64,000 nt of DNA, taken from Variovorax flavidus (GTDB lineage: Bacteria > Pseudomonadota > Gammaproteobacteria > Burkholderiales > Burkholderiaceae_C). Both the position numbers and the translations under genes were made by a program. A model generated the notes under the pieces. That model was not told the origin of the DNA, ran no database searches, and saw nothing but the letters and a program-made list of their open reading frames with translations. This document shows, in pieces, positions 8,399 through 16,864 of the stretch (its first letter is position 1; each line of letters opens with the position of its first letter). Location: assembly GCF_030317145.1 (NCBI RefSeq), contig NZ_JASZYE010000001.1, positions 558,001 to 622,000 of the forward strand. The letters run 5' to 3'.

Positions 8399-9573
8399 AG
8401 GCAGCCGCCTGCTTCGTCGGCGTGTCGCTGCTGCTTGCGGCGTCGACGTCGACCGGACAGGCGGCGGGTGCAGTCACGCCATTGAAGGCGACGCTGATGG
8501 TGCCCAACCCCGACGCGCGGCTCGAACGCTCGCGCCTGGAGCGCCAGTATCTGGGCCACCCTGGCGGTCCGGCGGGCGACGGCCTGGATGTCGCGCTGGA
8601 AGAAGGGCAGTTCGAGCTGCAGGCCGTCGATGCGGGCGTCGCGCTGACGAAGCAGACCGCCGATTCGCCGGAGTCGGCGCGCGCCGCCGCGCAGGCAGCC
8701 GAGAAGTCCGGTGCCGCCGTGCTCGTCACGGATCTTCCCGCCGACTGGACCCTGGCCGTGGTCGATGCCGTGAAGCTGCCGGTGATCAACATCGGCGACG
8801 CCGCCGACCGACTGCGCGAGCAGGACTGCCGGGCGCGCCTGTTCCACATCGTTCCGAGCGAGCGCATGCGCGCCGATGCGGTGGCGCAAACGCTGGTGTC
8901 GCGCAAGTGGAGCAAGCTGTTGCTGCTCGTGGGTCCGAGCCCGGAAGACCAGTTGCGGTCTGCGACGGCGCAGGCTTCGATCAAGCGCTACGGCCTGCAG
9001 GTGGTCGCGACCAAGCCTTTCAAGCTCTCTGGCGACCCGCGGGAGCGCGACCTCGCCAATCCGCTGCTGCTGACGGCAGGCACCACCTACGACGCCGTCT
9101 GGGTGGTCGACAGCGACGGCGAATTCGCGCGCGGCCTGCCGTACCGGACGGTGTTGCCGCGCCCGGTGGTGGGCGATGCGGGGCTGGTGGCGGTCGCGTG
9201 GCATGCGCAGTTCGAGCGCTACGGCGCGCCGCAGGTGTCGCGTCGCTTCGCCAAGGCGACCGGCCGGCCCATGACCGCCAGCGACTGGTCGGCGTGGATG
9301 GCCGGCAAGGCGCTGGTCGCGGCCGCCATCGCGGCGCCGAAGGGGCCTGCCGCGAACTGGGCGCAGGCGCTCGCCAAGACGCCGCTCGATGGCTCCAAGG
9401 GGACGAGCCTCAGCTTTCGTCCGTGGGATGGGCAGTTGCGCCAGACCATCCTGCTCACGGACGGACAGGGCGTGATCTCGCAGGCGCCGGTCGATGGCCT
9501 GCTGCACCCGACCAACGTGCTGGACACACTGGGCGCGGACGCCCCGGAGAAGCGATGCAAGATGACGCGTTGA
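8395..9573 (+). CDS. Periplasmic binding protein of the PQQ-associated ABC system
   Basis: 392 residues, signal peptide ending around GQAAG (residue 24). The mature protein resembles the type 1 periplasmic (branched-chain amino acid/receptor) fold: motifs VLVTDLPADW, LPVINIGDAADRLR and LLLLVGPSPEDQL. It belongs to the ABC binding proteins linked to PQQ-dependent alcohol dehydrogenases rather than to amino-acid importers. It is coupled to its neighbours by a 4-bp overlap upstream and a 19-bp overlap with the permease start at 9555. The ligand is unknown; a metal complex, PQQ or an alcohol-derived compound are possibilities. Confidence 0.8.
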   Translation: MKAAACFVGVSLLLAASTSTGQAAGAVTPLKATLMVPNPDARLERSRLERQYLGHPGGPAGDGLDVALEEGQFELQAVDAGVALTKQTADSPESARAAAQAAEKSGAAVLVTDLPADWTLAVVDAVKLPVINIGDAADRLREQDCRARLFHIVPSERMRADAVAQTLVSRKWSKLLLLVGPSPEDQLRSATAQASIKRYGLQVVATKPFKLSGDPRERDLANPLLLTAGTTYDAVWVVDSDGEFARGLPYRTVLPRPVVGDAGLVAVAWHAQFERYGAPQVSRRFAKATGRPMTASDWSAWMAGKALVAAAIAAPKGPAANWAQALAKTPLDGSKGTSLSFRPWDGQLRQTILLTDGQGVISQAPVDGLLHPTNVLDTLGADAPEKRCKMTR

Positions 9574-10436
9574 TTCCCGTCGAAGCCGGCGAGGCGGAAC
9601 TCGCGCCGCGCCGCGGGGTCGCGCACGCGCTGCAGGCCATGCAGGCGATCGTCATGCGCGAACTGCTCAAGTTCTCGCAGCAGACCGGTCGGCTGGTGTC
9701 GGCGCTGGTGCGACCGCTGCTGTGGCTGGCAGTGTTCGCGGCGGGCTTTCGCAACGTGTTCGGCGTTGCGATCGTCGAGCCCTACGACACCTACATCCCC
9801 TACGACGTCTACATCGTGCCGGGTCTTGTGGGGATGGTGCTGTTGTTCAACGGCATGCAGTCGTCCCTGGCCATGGTCTACGACCGTGAGATGGGCCTGA
9901 TGCGGCTCCTGCTCACCGCACCCCTGCCGCGCGCATGGCTGCTGTTCTGCAAGCTCTGCGCAACCGCTCTGCTGTCGGTGCTGCAGGCCCTGGCCTTCGT
10001 CATCGTCGCGATCTTGATCGGCACCGACCTGCCGCTGCTCTCGCTGGGCGGGCTGCATGCCTTGCTGGCTCTCGTTTGCGGGGCGCTGATGCTGGGCGCG
10101 CTCGGGCTGCTGCTGTCGGTGCACATCAAGCAGCTGGAGAACTTTGCCGGCACCATGAACTTCGTGATCTTCCCGATGTACTTCATGTCCACCGCGCTGT
10201 ACCCGCTGTGGAAGCTGAGGGAGTCGGGTGCCGAGTGGGTCTATCAACTGGCCCGCTTCAACCCGTTCACGCATGTCGTCGAATGGATCCGCTTCGCGCT
10301 GTATGGCAAAGACCCGGGCGAGGCGCCCTGGATCGTGCTGGGGTGCCTGGTGGTGTTCTTCGTGCTGGCCTGCTGGGGCTACGACCCGCAGCGCGGTTTC
10401 GGCGGGTTGACCAAGCGCGGCGGAGGACCGGCATGA
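9555..10436 (+). CDS. ABC-2 type permease of the PQQ-associated transporter (PedC-like)
   Basis: 293 residues with six predicted membrane spans (for example around 48-62, 82-98, 138-160, 172-190, 204-222 and 262-282). It has the ABC-2 permease layout and the GMQSSLAMVYDREMGLMRLLLTAPLPR loop shared with PedC-type alcohol-ABC permeases. Start chosen at ATG 9555; the frame is open further upstream but only as a shadow of the binding protein gene. ABC-2 permeases usually export, so this system may move a compound outward, which sits oddly with a periplasmic binding protein. Confidence 0.85.
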   Translation: MQDDALIPVEAGEAELAPRRGVAHALQAMQAIVMRELLKFSQQTGRLVSALVRPLLWLAVFAAGFRNVFGVAIVEPYDTYIPYDVYIVPGLVGMVLLFNGMQSSLAMVYDREMGLMRLLLTAPLPRAWLLFCKLCATALLSVLQALAFVIVAILIGTDLPLLSLGGLHALLALVCGALMLGALGLLLSVHIKQLENFAGTMNFVIFPMYFMSTALYPLWKLRESGAEWVYQLARFNPFTHVVEWIRFALYGKDPGEAPWIVLGCLVVFFVLACWGYDPQRGFGGLTKRGGGPA

Positions 10437-11425
10437 ACCTGGGCCGCCGCCGCTGGCTGGAACGTGCCGCTGCGCTGGCGCTGACGGCGGGGCCTTTGGC
10501 GCACGTTCCACGCGCGGTGGCGAGCGACGCTTTTCCCACCCGGCCGATCATGATGTGGGTGCCCTGGGCGGCGGGTGGCGCAACCGACCTGTCGCTGCGG
10601 CTCCTGGCCGAGCTCGCGGCACCCGCGCTCGGCCAGCCCGTGATCGTCGCGAACCGCCCTGGCGCGGGCGGAACGCTGGCGATGCCTGTGCTGCAGCAAG
10701 CCGAGCCCAACGGCTACACGATCGCGCAGATGCCGCAGCCGGTGTTTCGCGCGCCGTTCATGCAGAAGGTGCTGTGGGACCCGGTGCGGGACGTCACGCC
10801 CATCATCCAGATCTCGGGCGTCACCTTCGGGGTGCTGGTGCGCGCGGGCAGCCCGATGCGCGCGCTCGGCCAGCTGTTCGACTTCGCGCGTGCGCGCCCT
10901 GGCGAGCTGAGCATCGCAACCAACGGCGTCGGCACCACGCCGCACCTCGTGCTCGAAGCGCTGTTCACCGAGCGCGGGCTGCGCTACATCCATGTGCCCT
11001 ACAAGGGCACCTCCGAACTGACCCTGGCCGTGGCGTCGGGCCAGGTGATGGCGGGCGTCAATTCCAGCGGCTTCGCGCCGGAGGTGGATGCGGGCCGCCT
11101 GCGGCTGCTCGCGACCTTCGGGGCACAGCGCTCGCCGCGATGGCCGAAGGTGCCGACGTTGCGGGACCTGGGCTTCGACATCGTGGCGATGTCGCCCTAT
11201 GGACTGGCCGGCCCGCGCGGATTGCCGCCCGATGTGCTGGCCGTGCTGCACGACGGCTTCAAGAAGGCGCTGTTCGATCCGCGCTTCGGTGATGACTTGG
11301 CCAGGTACGACCAGGAGGTCACCTACCTCGGCCCGGAGGATTACGCGCAGGCCTGCCGCGAGGAGTACGCCAAGGAGCGTGCGGCCGTCGAGCGAATGAA
11401 GGTCCCGCGCAGCGCGGGCGGCTGA
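10433..11425 (+). CDS. Bug/TctC-type periplasmic substrate-binding protein
   Basis: 330 residues; start ATG 10433 overlaps the permease stop (ATGA). N-terminal RRRWLERAAALALT looks like a twin-arginine signal with a hydrophobic core. The mature part has the tripartite tricarboxylate transporter receptor pattern (FPTRPIMMWVPWAAGGATD, IVANRPGAGG, HVPYKGTSEL). Such binding proteins are very numerous in Burkholderiales, mostly as orphans, and bind carboxylates. Its position inside a tightly coupled PQQ operon, with no TctAB partners, suggests a cluster-specific role, by inference. Confidence 0.85.
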   Translation: MNLGRRRWLERAAALALTAGPLAHVPRAVASDAFPTRPIMMWVPWAAGGATDLSLRLLAELAAPALGQPVIVANRPGAGGTLAMPVLQQAEPNGYTIAQMPQPVFRAPFMQKVLWDPVRDVTPIIQISGVTFGVLVRAGSPMRALGQLFDFARARPGELSIATNGVGTTPHLVLEALFTERGLRYIHVPYKGTSELTLAVASGQVMAGVNSSGFAPEVDAGRLRLLATFGAQRSPRWPKVPTLRDLGFDIVAMSPYGLAGPRGLPPDVLAVLHDGFKKALFDPRFGDDLARYDQEVTYLGPEDYAQACREEYAKERAAVERMKVPRSAGG

Positions 11426-11447
11426 GGCCACGAACGGAGGTTTCCGG

Positions 11448-12470
11448 ATGGACCGAGACGATGGGGTGATGAGCGACTGGCGCCAGCGGGCGCTGATGCT
11501 CGAGACCGAGGTCGCCAAGGCGGTGATCGGCCAGGCGCGGACGATCCGCCTCATCAACACGGCCGTCTTCGCGCGCGGCCATGTGTTGTTGCAGGGCGAT
11601 GTCGGGGTGGGCAAGACGACGCTGCTGCGGGCCTTCGCGCAGGTGCTGGGCGGTGACTTCGCGCGCATCGAAGGCACCATCGACCTGATGCCCAACGACC
11701 TGATCTACTACACGTACATCAGCGCCGAGGGCAAGCCGGCGGTCGAGCGCGGGCCCTTGATCCAGCATGGCGAGAGCCTCGCGGTCTTCTTCTTCAACGA
11801 GATCAACCGGGCGCGCCCGCAGGTGCATTCGCTGCTGCTGCGGGTGATGGCCGAGCGCAGCGTGGCGGCGTTCAATCGCGAGTTCCGCTTTCCGCACCTC
11901 GTGGTGTTTGCCGACCGCAACCGGGTGGAGCGCGAGGAGACCTTCGAGATCTCGGCCGCGGCACGCGATCGCTTCATGCTGGAAGTGACCATCGACGCGC
12001 CCGCGAGCGATGCCGAACGGCGCCAGCTGATGACCGAGCCGCGCTTCCACGACACGGATCGCCTGGTCGGCGCGCTGGCCGGCGGGCTGGTCGCCTACCA
12101 GGAGCTGAACCAGGTGTCGGAACTGATCCAGCGTGGCGTGCAGGCATCCGAGGCCCTGCAGGCCTATGCGATGGACCTGTGGCGCGCGACGGCGGCGCCC
12201 GCCGACTACGGGGTGCGGCTGTCGGACCTGGACACTGCGCACCTGATGCTCGCGGGCGCCAGCCCACGCGGGATGAGCCTTTTGATGCGCGCCGCCCGCG
12301 TCGCGGCCTGGCTCGACGGACGCGAGTACGTCACGCCCAAGGACGTGCAGGCGGTCTTCGTCGAAACCATCGCGCACCGGCTGTGCTACCAGCCGGTGTA
12401 TGAGATGCGTCGCCACGAGATATCGGGCCGTCTGATGAGCGGCATCCTGAGCAGCGTGGCAGCCCCGTGA
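11448..12470 (+). CDS. MoxR-family AAA+ ATPase (MxaR-like)
   Basis: 340 residues with a strong ribosome site (CGGAGG). Walker A GDVGVGKTT at 50-58; the Walker B position reads FFFNEIN (114-120), so the usual Asp is Asn117 while the catalytic Glu118 is kept. The arginine-finger and sensor regions (SAAARDRF) are present. MoxR ATPases work with VWA-domain proteins to insert metals or remodel enzyme complexes; MxaR heads the mxaRSACKL block needed to mature methanol dehydrogenase in methylotrophs. The next five genes are the matching partners in the same order. Confidence 0.85.
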   Translation: MDRDDGVMSDWRQRALMLETEVAKAVIGQARTIRLINTAVFARGHVLLQGDVGVGKTTLLRAFAQVLGGDFARIEGTIDLMPNDLIYYTYISAEGKPAVERGPLIQHGESLAVFFFNEINRARPQVHSLLLRVMAERSVAAFNREFRFPHLVVFADRNRVEREETFEISAAARDRFMLEVTIDAPASDAERRQLMTEPRFHDTDRLVGALAGGLVAYQELNQVSELIQRGVQASEALQAYAMDLWRATAAPADYGVRLSDLDTAHLMLAGASPRGMSLLMRAARVAAWLDGREYVTPKDVQAVFVETIAHRLCYQPVYEMRRHEISGRLMSGILSSVAAP

Positions 12471-12504
12471 ACGGCACGGGCGCCGAGGCGTGAAAGGCGA
12501 TGGA

Positions 12505-13359
12505 ATGACGCAGGCACCCACCGTGCAGGAACTGCATTACCGGATCGGGGTGCCGGCGCTCGGGCACTTCCCCGGCCATCACCGCAGCGCGCGCGGGGAC
12601 AGCGGCTTCGAGTTCCGCCGCCATGCGGCGCTGCTGGACGCGCCCGACCCGCGCCGGCTCGACCTGCATGCGAGCCTGCGCGATCCCTTCGGCAACTGGA
12701 TCGTGCGGGTCTACAGCCAGCGCAAGGCGATTCCGGTCGTGATGGTGGCGGACCTGTCGGCGTCGATGGGCTTTGCCGGCACGCGCCGCAAGCTCGATGT
12801 GCTGGCCGATTTCGTCGACAGCCTGGCCTGGTCGGCCTGGCGCACCGGCGACAGCTTCGGCTTCGTCGGTTGCGACAGCACGGTGCGCGAGGACGTGTTG
12901 TTGCCGCTGACGCGCTCGCGCGGCATGGGCAGCGCGCTGGCGCGGACGCTTCGCGCGCTGCATCTGGGCGGCCGCTCGGCACACGCGCTGTCGATGGCCC
13001 ATCGCTACCTGAACCGGCAGCGCTCGCTGGTGTTCCTCGTGTCGGACTTCCATCTGCCGCTGCCGGACGTCGAAGCCACCCTGGCCTCGATGGCGCACCA
13101 CGATCTGGTGCCGGTGGTGCTGTGGGACCCGCTGGAGTTCGGCCTGAGCGCGCGGCGCGGCCTGGTGCAGGTGACGGACCCGGAAAGCGGCGCCACGCGC
13201 TTGCTGTGGTGGCGTCCGGCCCTGCGCGACAAGTGGCTCGCGGCCCAGCAGCAGCGCCGCGATGCCTTGTTGAGGATCTTCCAGGTGAACCAGCTCAAGC
13301 CGCTGTTCATCGAGGGCCGCTTCGACGCCGATGCGGTCACGCGGCACTTTCACTCGTGA
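12505..13359 (+). CDS. MxaS-like DUF58 protein
   Basis: 284 residues from ATG 12505 (AAAGG seven bases upstream; an in-frame GTG at 12490 is less well placed). DUF58 proteins carry a von Willebrand-like fold: here VMVADLSASMGF contains the DxSxS metal-site motif. No membrane span is obvious, so it is probably cytoplasmic and a direct partner of the MoxR ATPase upstream, as for MxaS in mxa operons. The order R-S-A-C-K-L is the main support for the specific assignment. Confidence 0.8.
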   Translation: MTQAPTVQELHYRIGVPALGHFPGHHRSARGDSGFEFRRHAALLDAPDPRRLDLHASLRDPFGNWIVRVYSQRKAIPVVMVADLSASMGFAGTRRKLDVLADFVDSLAWSAWRTGDSFGFVGCDSTVREDVLLPLTRSRGMGSALARTLRALHLGGRSAHALSMAHRYLNRQRSLVFLVSDFHLPLPDVEATLASMAHHDLVPVVLWDPLEFGLSARRGLVQVTDPESGATRLLWWRPALRDKWLAAQQQRRDALLRIFQVNQLKPLFIEGRFDADAVTRHFHS

Positions 13360-13369
13360 GCCGTGCGAG

Positions 13370-14302
13370 ATGACGAACCGGATGATGGCCTCGACCCCGC
13401 GCAAGCTCTGCGGCGCGCTGCTGGGGTTCGCCGCGTCGGCGGCTTGCGCGGCGGTGCTTCCAGGGCAGGTGGATGTCTCCGTGAGCGAGCCCAGGGCCTT
13501 CGGCTACCAGCTCGGCGACAGGGTGTCGCGCACCGTCACGGTCGACGCCGCGGACGGACTGGTGCTCGATGAGTCCAGCGTGCCGCAGCCCGGTGCGCGC
13601 GGCAACGCCCTCGAGTTGCGCAGCGTCGCGCGACGCAGCAGCGCCGAGTCCGGCGGGCGGCGCCATGAGCTGACTCTTACCTACCAGGTGTTCCTTTCGT
13701 CACCGCAGCCACGCACCCTGGAGATGCCAGGCTTCACCCTGCGCTTCAAGGGTGAGCCGCGGACGCAGGAGGCGCGGGTCGAAGCCTGGCCGGTGACCGT
13801 GTCGCCGCTGGTGCCGGTCGAGGTCTCGCCTCGGCGCGGACTCGGCGAACTGCAGCCCGATGCGGCTCCGCCCCTGATCGACATGCGCTTCGCACGCTGG
13901 CGGCTCATCGGCTATGGCCTCGTCGCCATGGTGCTTCTGGGCTACCTCGCCCATGTGTACATCGGCCTGCCGTGGTGGGCGCGCGCGCACCGGCCGTTCA
14001 CGCAGGCGTGGCGGTCGATGCGCGGCCTGACGCCGGCGAGTCCCGAACCGCAATGGCGCGAGGCCATCCAACGTCTTCACGGGGCCTTGAACCGGACGAT
14101 GGGGGAGGTCGTGTTCGAGGAGGGCATCGACCGCTTCGTCAGGGCGCAGCCGCGCTTCGCGCATCTGCGCGAGGATCTCGCGAGCTTCTTCCGGCAATCG
14201 CGCCTCGAATTCTTCGGCAGCGAAAGGCAGCCCGCGACGGACCGAAGCTGGCTGGTCGAGTTTTGCCGCCGCTGCCGCGATGCCGAGCGAGGTGCCGCAT
14301 GA
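13370..14302 (+). CDS. MxaA-like membrane-anchored maturation protein
   Basis: 310 residues; signal peptide or N-terminal anchor (about 10-27), a periplasmic beta-rich domain (about 30-175), one strong membrane span (RLIGYGLVAMVLLGYLAHVY) and a cytoplasmic C-terminal domain. This layout and the position between S and C fit MxaA, which in methylotrophs is needed for metal insertion into methanol dehydrogenase. Starts at ATG 13382 or 13385 are also possible. The stop overlaps the next start (ATGA). Confidence 0.75.
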   Translation: MTNRMMASTPRKLCGALLGFAASAACAAVLPGQVDVSVSEPRAFGYQLGDRVSRTVTVDAADGLVLDESSVPQPGARGNALELRSVARRSSAESGGRRHELTLTYQVFLSSPQPRTLEMPGFTLRFKGEPRTQEARVEAWPVTVSPLVPVEVSPRRGLGELQPDAAPPLIDMRFARWRLIGYGLVAMVLLGYLAHVYIGLPWWARAHRPFTQAWRSMRGLTPASPEPQWREAIQRLHGALNRTMGEVVFEEGIDRFVRAQPRFAHLREDLASFFRQSRLEFFGSERQPATDRSWLVEFCRRCRDAERGAA

Positions 14303-15336
14303 GCTTCGAACACCCCTGGCTGCTGTGGCTGCTGCCGCTCGCGCTGCTGCCCTTGCTGGCGCGGCCGGGCCGGGCGCTCGACAACGCCTGGGCGGCCCTG
14401 ATGCCGCGGGACCGCACGTCCGTGCTGCTGGGCTGGGCGCTGCGCATCGTCGGCGTCCTGGCGCTCGCCGCGCTCAATGTCGGTATGGCCGGGCCCTACT
14501 GGCCGGAGTACGACATCGAGCGCGTCGGTAAGGGCGCCGAGATCGTGCTGGTGCTCGATCGCAGCCGCAGCATGGACCAGGGCTTCGGCGGCGCGCGCCC
14601 TGCGGGCGTCGCGATGAAGGGCACCGGCCCCGAGGCGATCGACTACTACATGCGGCAGGCCAGGATGGGGGAGCCCAAGGGCAAGGTCGCGCGGCAGCTG
14701 CTCTCGGAGTTCATCGCCAAGCGGCAGGACGATCGCTTTGGCATGATCGTTTTCAGCACCTTGCCGATCCGCGTGCTGGAGTTCACCCAGAAGAACGAAG
14801 CGATCCAGGCCGCGATTGCGGCTGGCGACGTGGGCCGCGGCCTGTCGGAAACCAACATCGGCCTCGCGCTGCAATCGGCGCTGTCGTCTTTCGTCGACCG
14901 GCCCTACACCGGCTCGCGCATCGCCATGCTGGTGTCCGACGGCGGCGACCGGCTGGACACCGACGCCCGCGAGCGCATCGCGTACCTGGCGCGCAAGCAC
15001 CGGGTCGCGATCTACTGGATCTACCTTCGCTCCGCCAACAGCCCGGGCCTGACCCTGGAAAAAGGCGAAGCGCCGGAAAACGTCGAGGCCGTGCCGGAGT
15101 ACGCGCTGCACCGCTTCTTCGAATCGCTCGGAACGTCCTACCGCGCCTACGAGGCCAGCGACCCCGAGGCGCTGAAGAAGGCCATCGAGGCGGTGAACCG
15201 CCTGGAGAACCTGCCCATCACCTACCTGGACACCATGCCGAGGCGCGACGTGTCGGCACCGGTGCTGGGTGTCGCGTTCGGATGCATCCTGCTGCTGCTC
15301 GCAGCCAACCTGGCGGAGATCCGGCGATGGGCGTGA
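14299..15336 (+). CDS. MxaC-like VWA-domain membrane protein
   Basis: 345 residues: two N-terminal membrane spans (about 7-22 and 44-64), a VWA domain with metal-ion-dependent adhesion motif Asp87-x-Ser89-x-Ser91 (LVLDRSRSM), and a C-terminal span (about 323-340). This BatA-like arrangement matches MxaC. Together with the MxaL-like VWA protein and the MoxR ATPase it should form a metal-insertion or assembly complex facing the periplasm. The gene overlaps mxaA by 4 bp and the next gene by 10 bp. Confidence 0.8.
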   Translation: MSFEHPWLLWLLPLALLPLLARPGRALDNAWAALMPRDRTSVLLGWALRIVGVLALAALNVGMAGPYWPEYDIERVGKGAEIVLVLDRSRSMDQGFGGARPAGVAMKGTGPEAIDYYMRQARMGEPKGKVARQLLSEFIAKRQDDRFGMIVFSTLPIRVLEFTQKNEAIQAAIAAGDVGRGLSETNIGLALQSALSSFVDRPYTGSRIAMLVSDGGDRLDTDARERIAYLARKHRVAIYWIYLRSANSPGLTLEKGEAPENVEAVPEYALHRFFESLGTSYRAYEASDPEALKKAIEAVNRLENLPITYLDTMPRRDVSAPVLGVAFGCILLLLAANLAEIRRWA

Positions 15337-15872
15337 GCACGCGGCGGCGCACGCGCGTGGTGCTGGTCCTTCTCGCAGTGGTCGCTGTGGCGGCGGCGAT
15401 CGACGGTGCGCATGCATGGCGCCAGCATCGGTGGAACGAAGCCATTGTGTCGGGCCCCTTGCCCGCCCAGGGCCAGGATGCGCCGGTGCAGGTGCAGTTC
15501 GCGCAGGCCCATGCGCTGGCCGCCAGCGGCGCCGACGAAGCGGCCCTGCACCTGTATCGCAGCCTGGAAGATGATTCGCCGCTGGGTCAGGCGGCCCGCT
15601 ACAACAGCGCCAACCTGCTCATGCGCCAGGCGGTGGTGGTGCAAGCCGGCGCCGAACCGGGCAAGGCGATCGCACTGATCGAGCTGGCCAAGGAAATCTA
15701 CCGCGACGTGTTGCGCGTCGATGCGCAGCACTGGGATGCGCGCTACAACCTGGAGCGTGCCCAGCGCCTGCTGCCCGACCCCGACGAGCTGGATGTCGTG
15801 CCGCCCGAGACGCGGCGCGACGCCGAACGTGCGGCCACCACCATGCGCGGCCACTCGCCGGGCCTGCCATGA
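15327..15872 (+). CDS. MxaK-like TPR membrane protein
   Basis: 181 residues from ATG 15327, which overlaps the end of mxaC by 10 bp. One N-terminal anchor (VVLVLLAVVAVAAAI), then helical TPR-like repeats (QVQFAQAHALAASGADEAALHLYR; YNSANLLMRQA) and a C-terminal tail. The protein fits MxaK by size, anchor and position between C and L. It is probably a periplasm-facing adaptor. Sequence alone would not separate it from other BatE-like TPR proteins; the gene order decides. Confidence 0.7.
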   Translation: MGVSTRRRTRVVLVLLAVVAVAAAIDGAHAWRQHRWNEAIVSGPLPAQGQDAPVQVQFAQAHALAASGADEAALHLYRSLEDDSPLGQAARYNSANLLMRQAVVVQAGAEPGKAIALIELAKEIYRDVLRVDAQHWDARYNLERAQRLLPDPDELDVVPPETRRDAERAATTMRGHSPGLP

Positions 15873-16864
15873 CGCTGTGGCACCGATGGCGCGCCTCGTG
15901 GCGGCATGGCACCGACCGTTGGCTGCTTTTCCTGGCAGCCCTGGCGCTGGCGGCCAGCCTGTTCGACCCGGGCGTGATGATGGAGCGCTCGCTGTTCGAT
16001 CATGTGATCGTGCTCGACGTGACCCAGAGCATGAACGTCACCGACGAGCAGGTCGACGGCCAGCCGGTGTCGCGCCTCGCCTTCGCCAAGCATGCGTTGC
16101 GTCAATCGCTGCTGCAACTGCCGTGCGGCTCGAAGGTGGGTTGGGCGATCTTCACCGAATACCGCGCGTTGCTGCTGCTCGCGCCGATCGAGGTGTGCGC
16201 CAACCTGAGCGAGCTGCGGTCGACCTTGGCGCAGATCGATTCGCGCATGGCCTGGTCGGGCAACAGCGAGATCGCCAAGGGCCTGCACAGCGCGATCGGC
16301 ATCGCGAAGCAGTTGCCGGACAAGCCGTCGCTGGTTTTCGTCACCGACGGGCAGGAGGCGCCGCCGTTGCACCCGAACTACCGGCCGGCCTTCGACGACA
16401 AGCCGGGCGAGGTCGCGGGGCTGATCGTGGGCGTCGGCGACCTGCTTCCATCGCCGATTCCCAAGACCGATCCGGAAGGCCAGCCGCTCGGCTTCTGGCG
16501 CGCCGACGAGGTGATGCAGAGCGATCTGCGCAGCCAGGGGCGCGGCGCCAGCGTTCGCGGCGAAACGCTGGTGGACGAGCAGGCCGGCTCGGCCGCGCCG
16601 ATGCTCGGCGCCACGCCGGGATTCGAGCACCTGTCGGCACTGCGGGAAGGCTATCTGCGCCTGCTGGCGGGTGAGCAGGGGATGGTGTTCGTTCGCCTGC
16701 GGTCGCGGCAAGGGCTGGAAGCCGCGTTGACGTCGCCCGCGCTGGCCAGGCCGGCGCCGGTTCGCACCGGCGGGCGCTTCGTCCTGGCTGGGCTGGCGTT
16801 CTGCCTGCTCCTGGCGCGCTATGTCGCGCCGTGGGTCCGGAAGACCAGGGTGCTGAAGAAATAG
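15869..16864 (+). CDS. MxaL-like VWA-domain membrane protein
   Basis: 331 residues: N-terminal span (about 18-34), a VWA domain with the intact metal site Asp50-x-Thr52-x-Ser54 (IVLDVTQSM), and a C-terminal span (about 303-320). It is the last gene of the maturation block; start overlaps the mxaK stop (ATGA). In methylotrophs MxaL works with A, C and K in metal insertion. The 3' end overlaps the convergent peptidase gene by 46 bp. Confidence 0.8.
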   Translation: MTLWHRWRASWRHGTDRWLLFLAALALAASLFDPGVMMERSLFDHVIVLDVTQSMNVTDEQVDGQPVSRLAFAKHALRQSLLQLPCGSKVGWAIFTEYRALLLLAPIEVCANLSELRSTLAQIDSRMAWSGNSEIAKGLHSAIGIAKQLPDKPSLVFVTDGQEAPPLHPNYRPAFDDKPGEVAGLIVGVGDLLPSPIPKTDPEGQPLGFWRADEVMQSDLRSQGRGASVRGETLVDEQAGSAAPMLGATPGFEHLSALREGYLRLLAGEQGMVFVRLRSRQGLEAALTSPALARPAPVRTGGRFVLAGLAFCLLLARYVAPWVRKTRVLKK

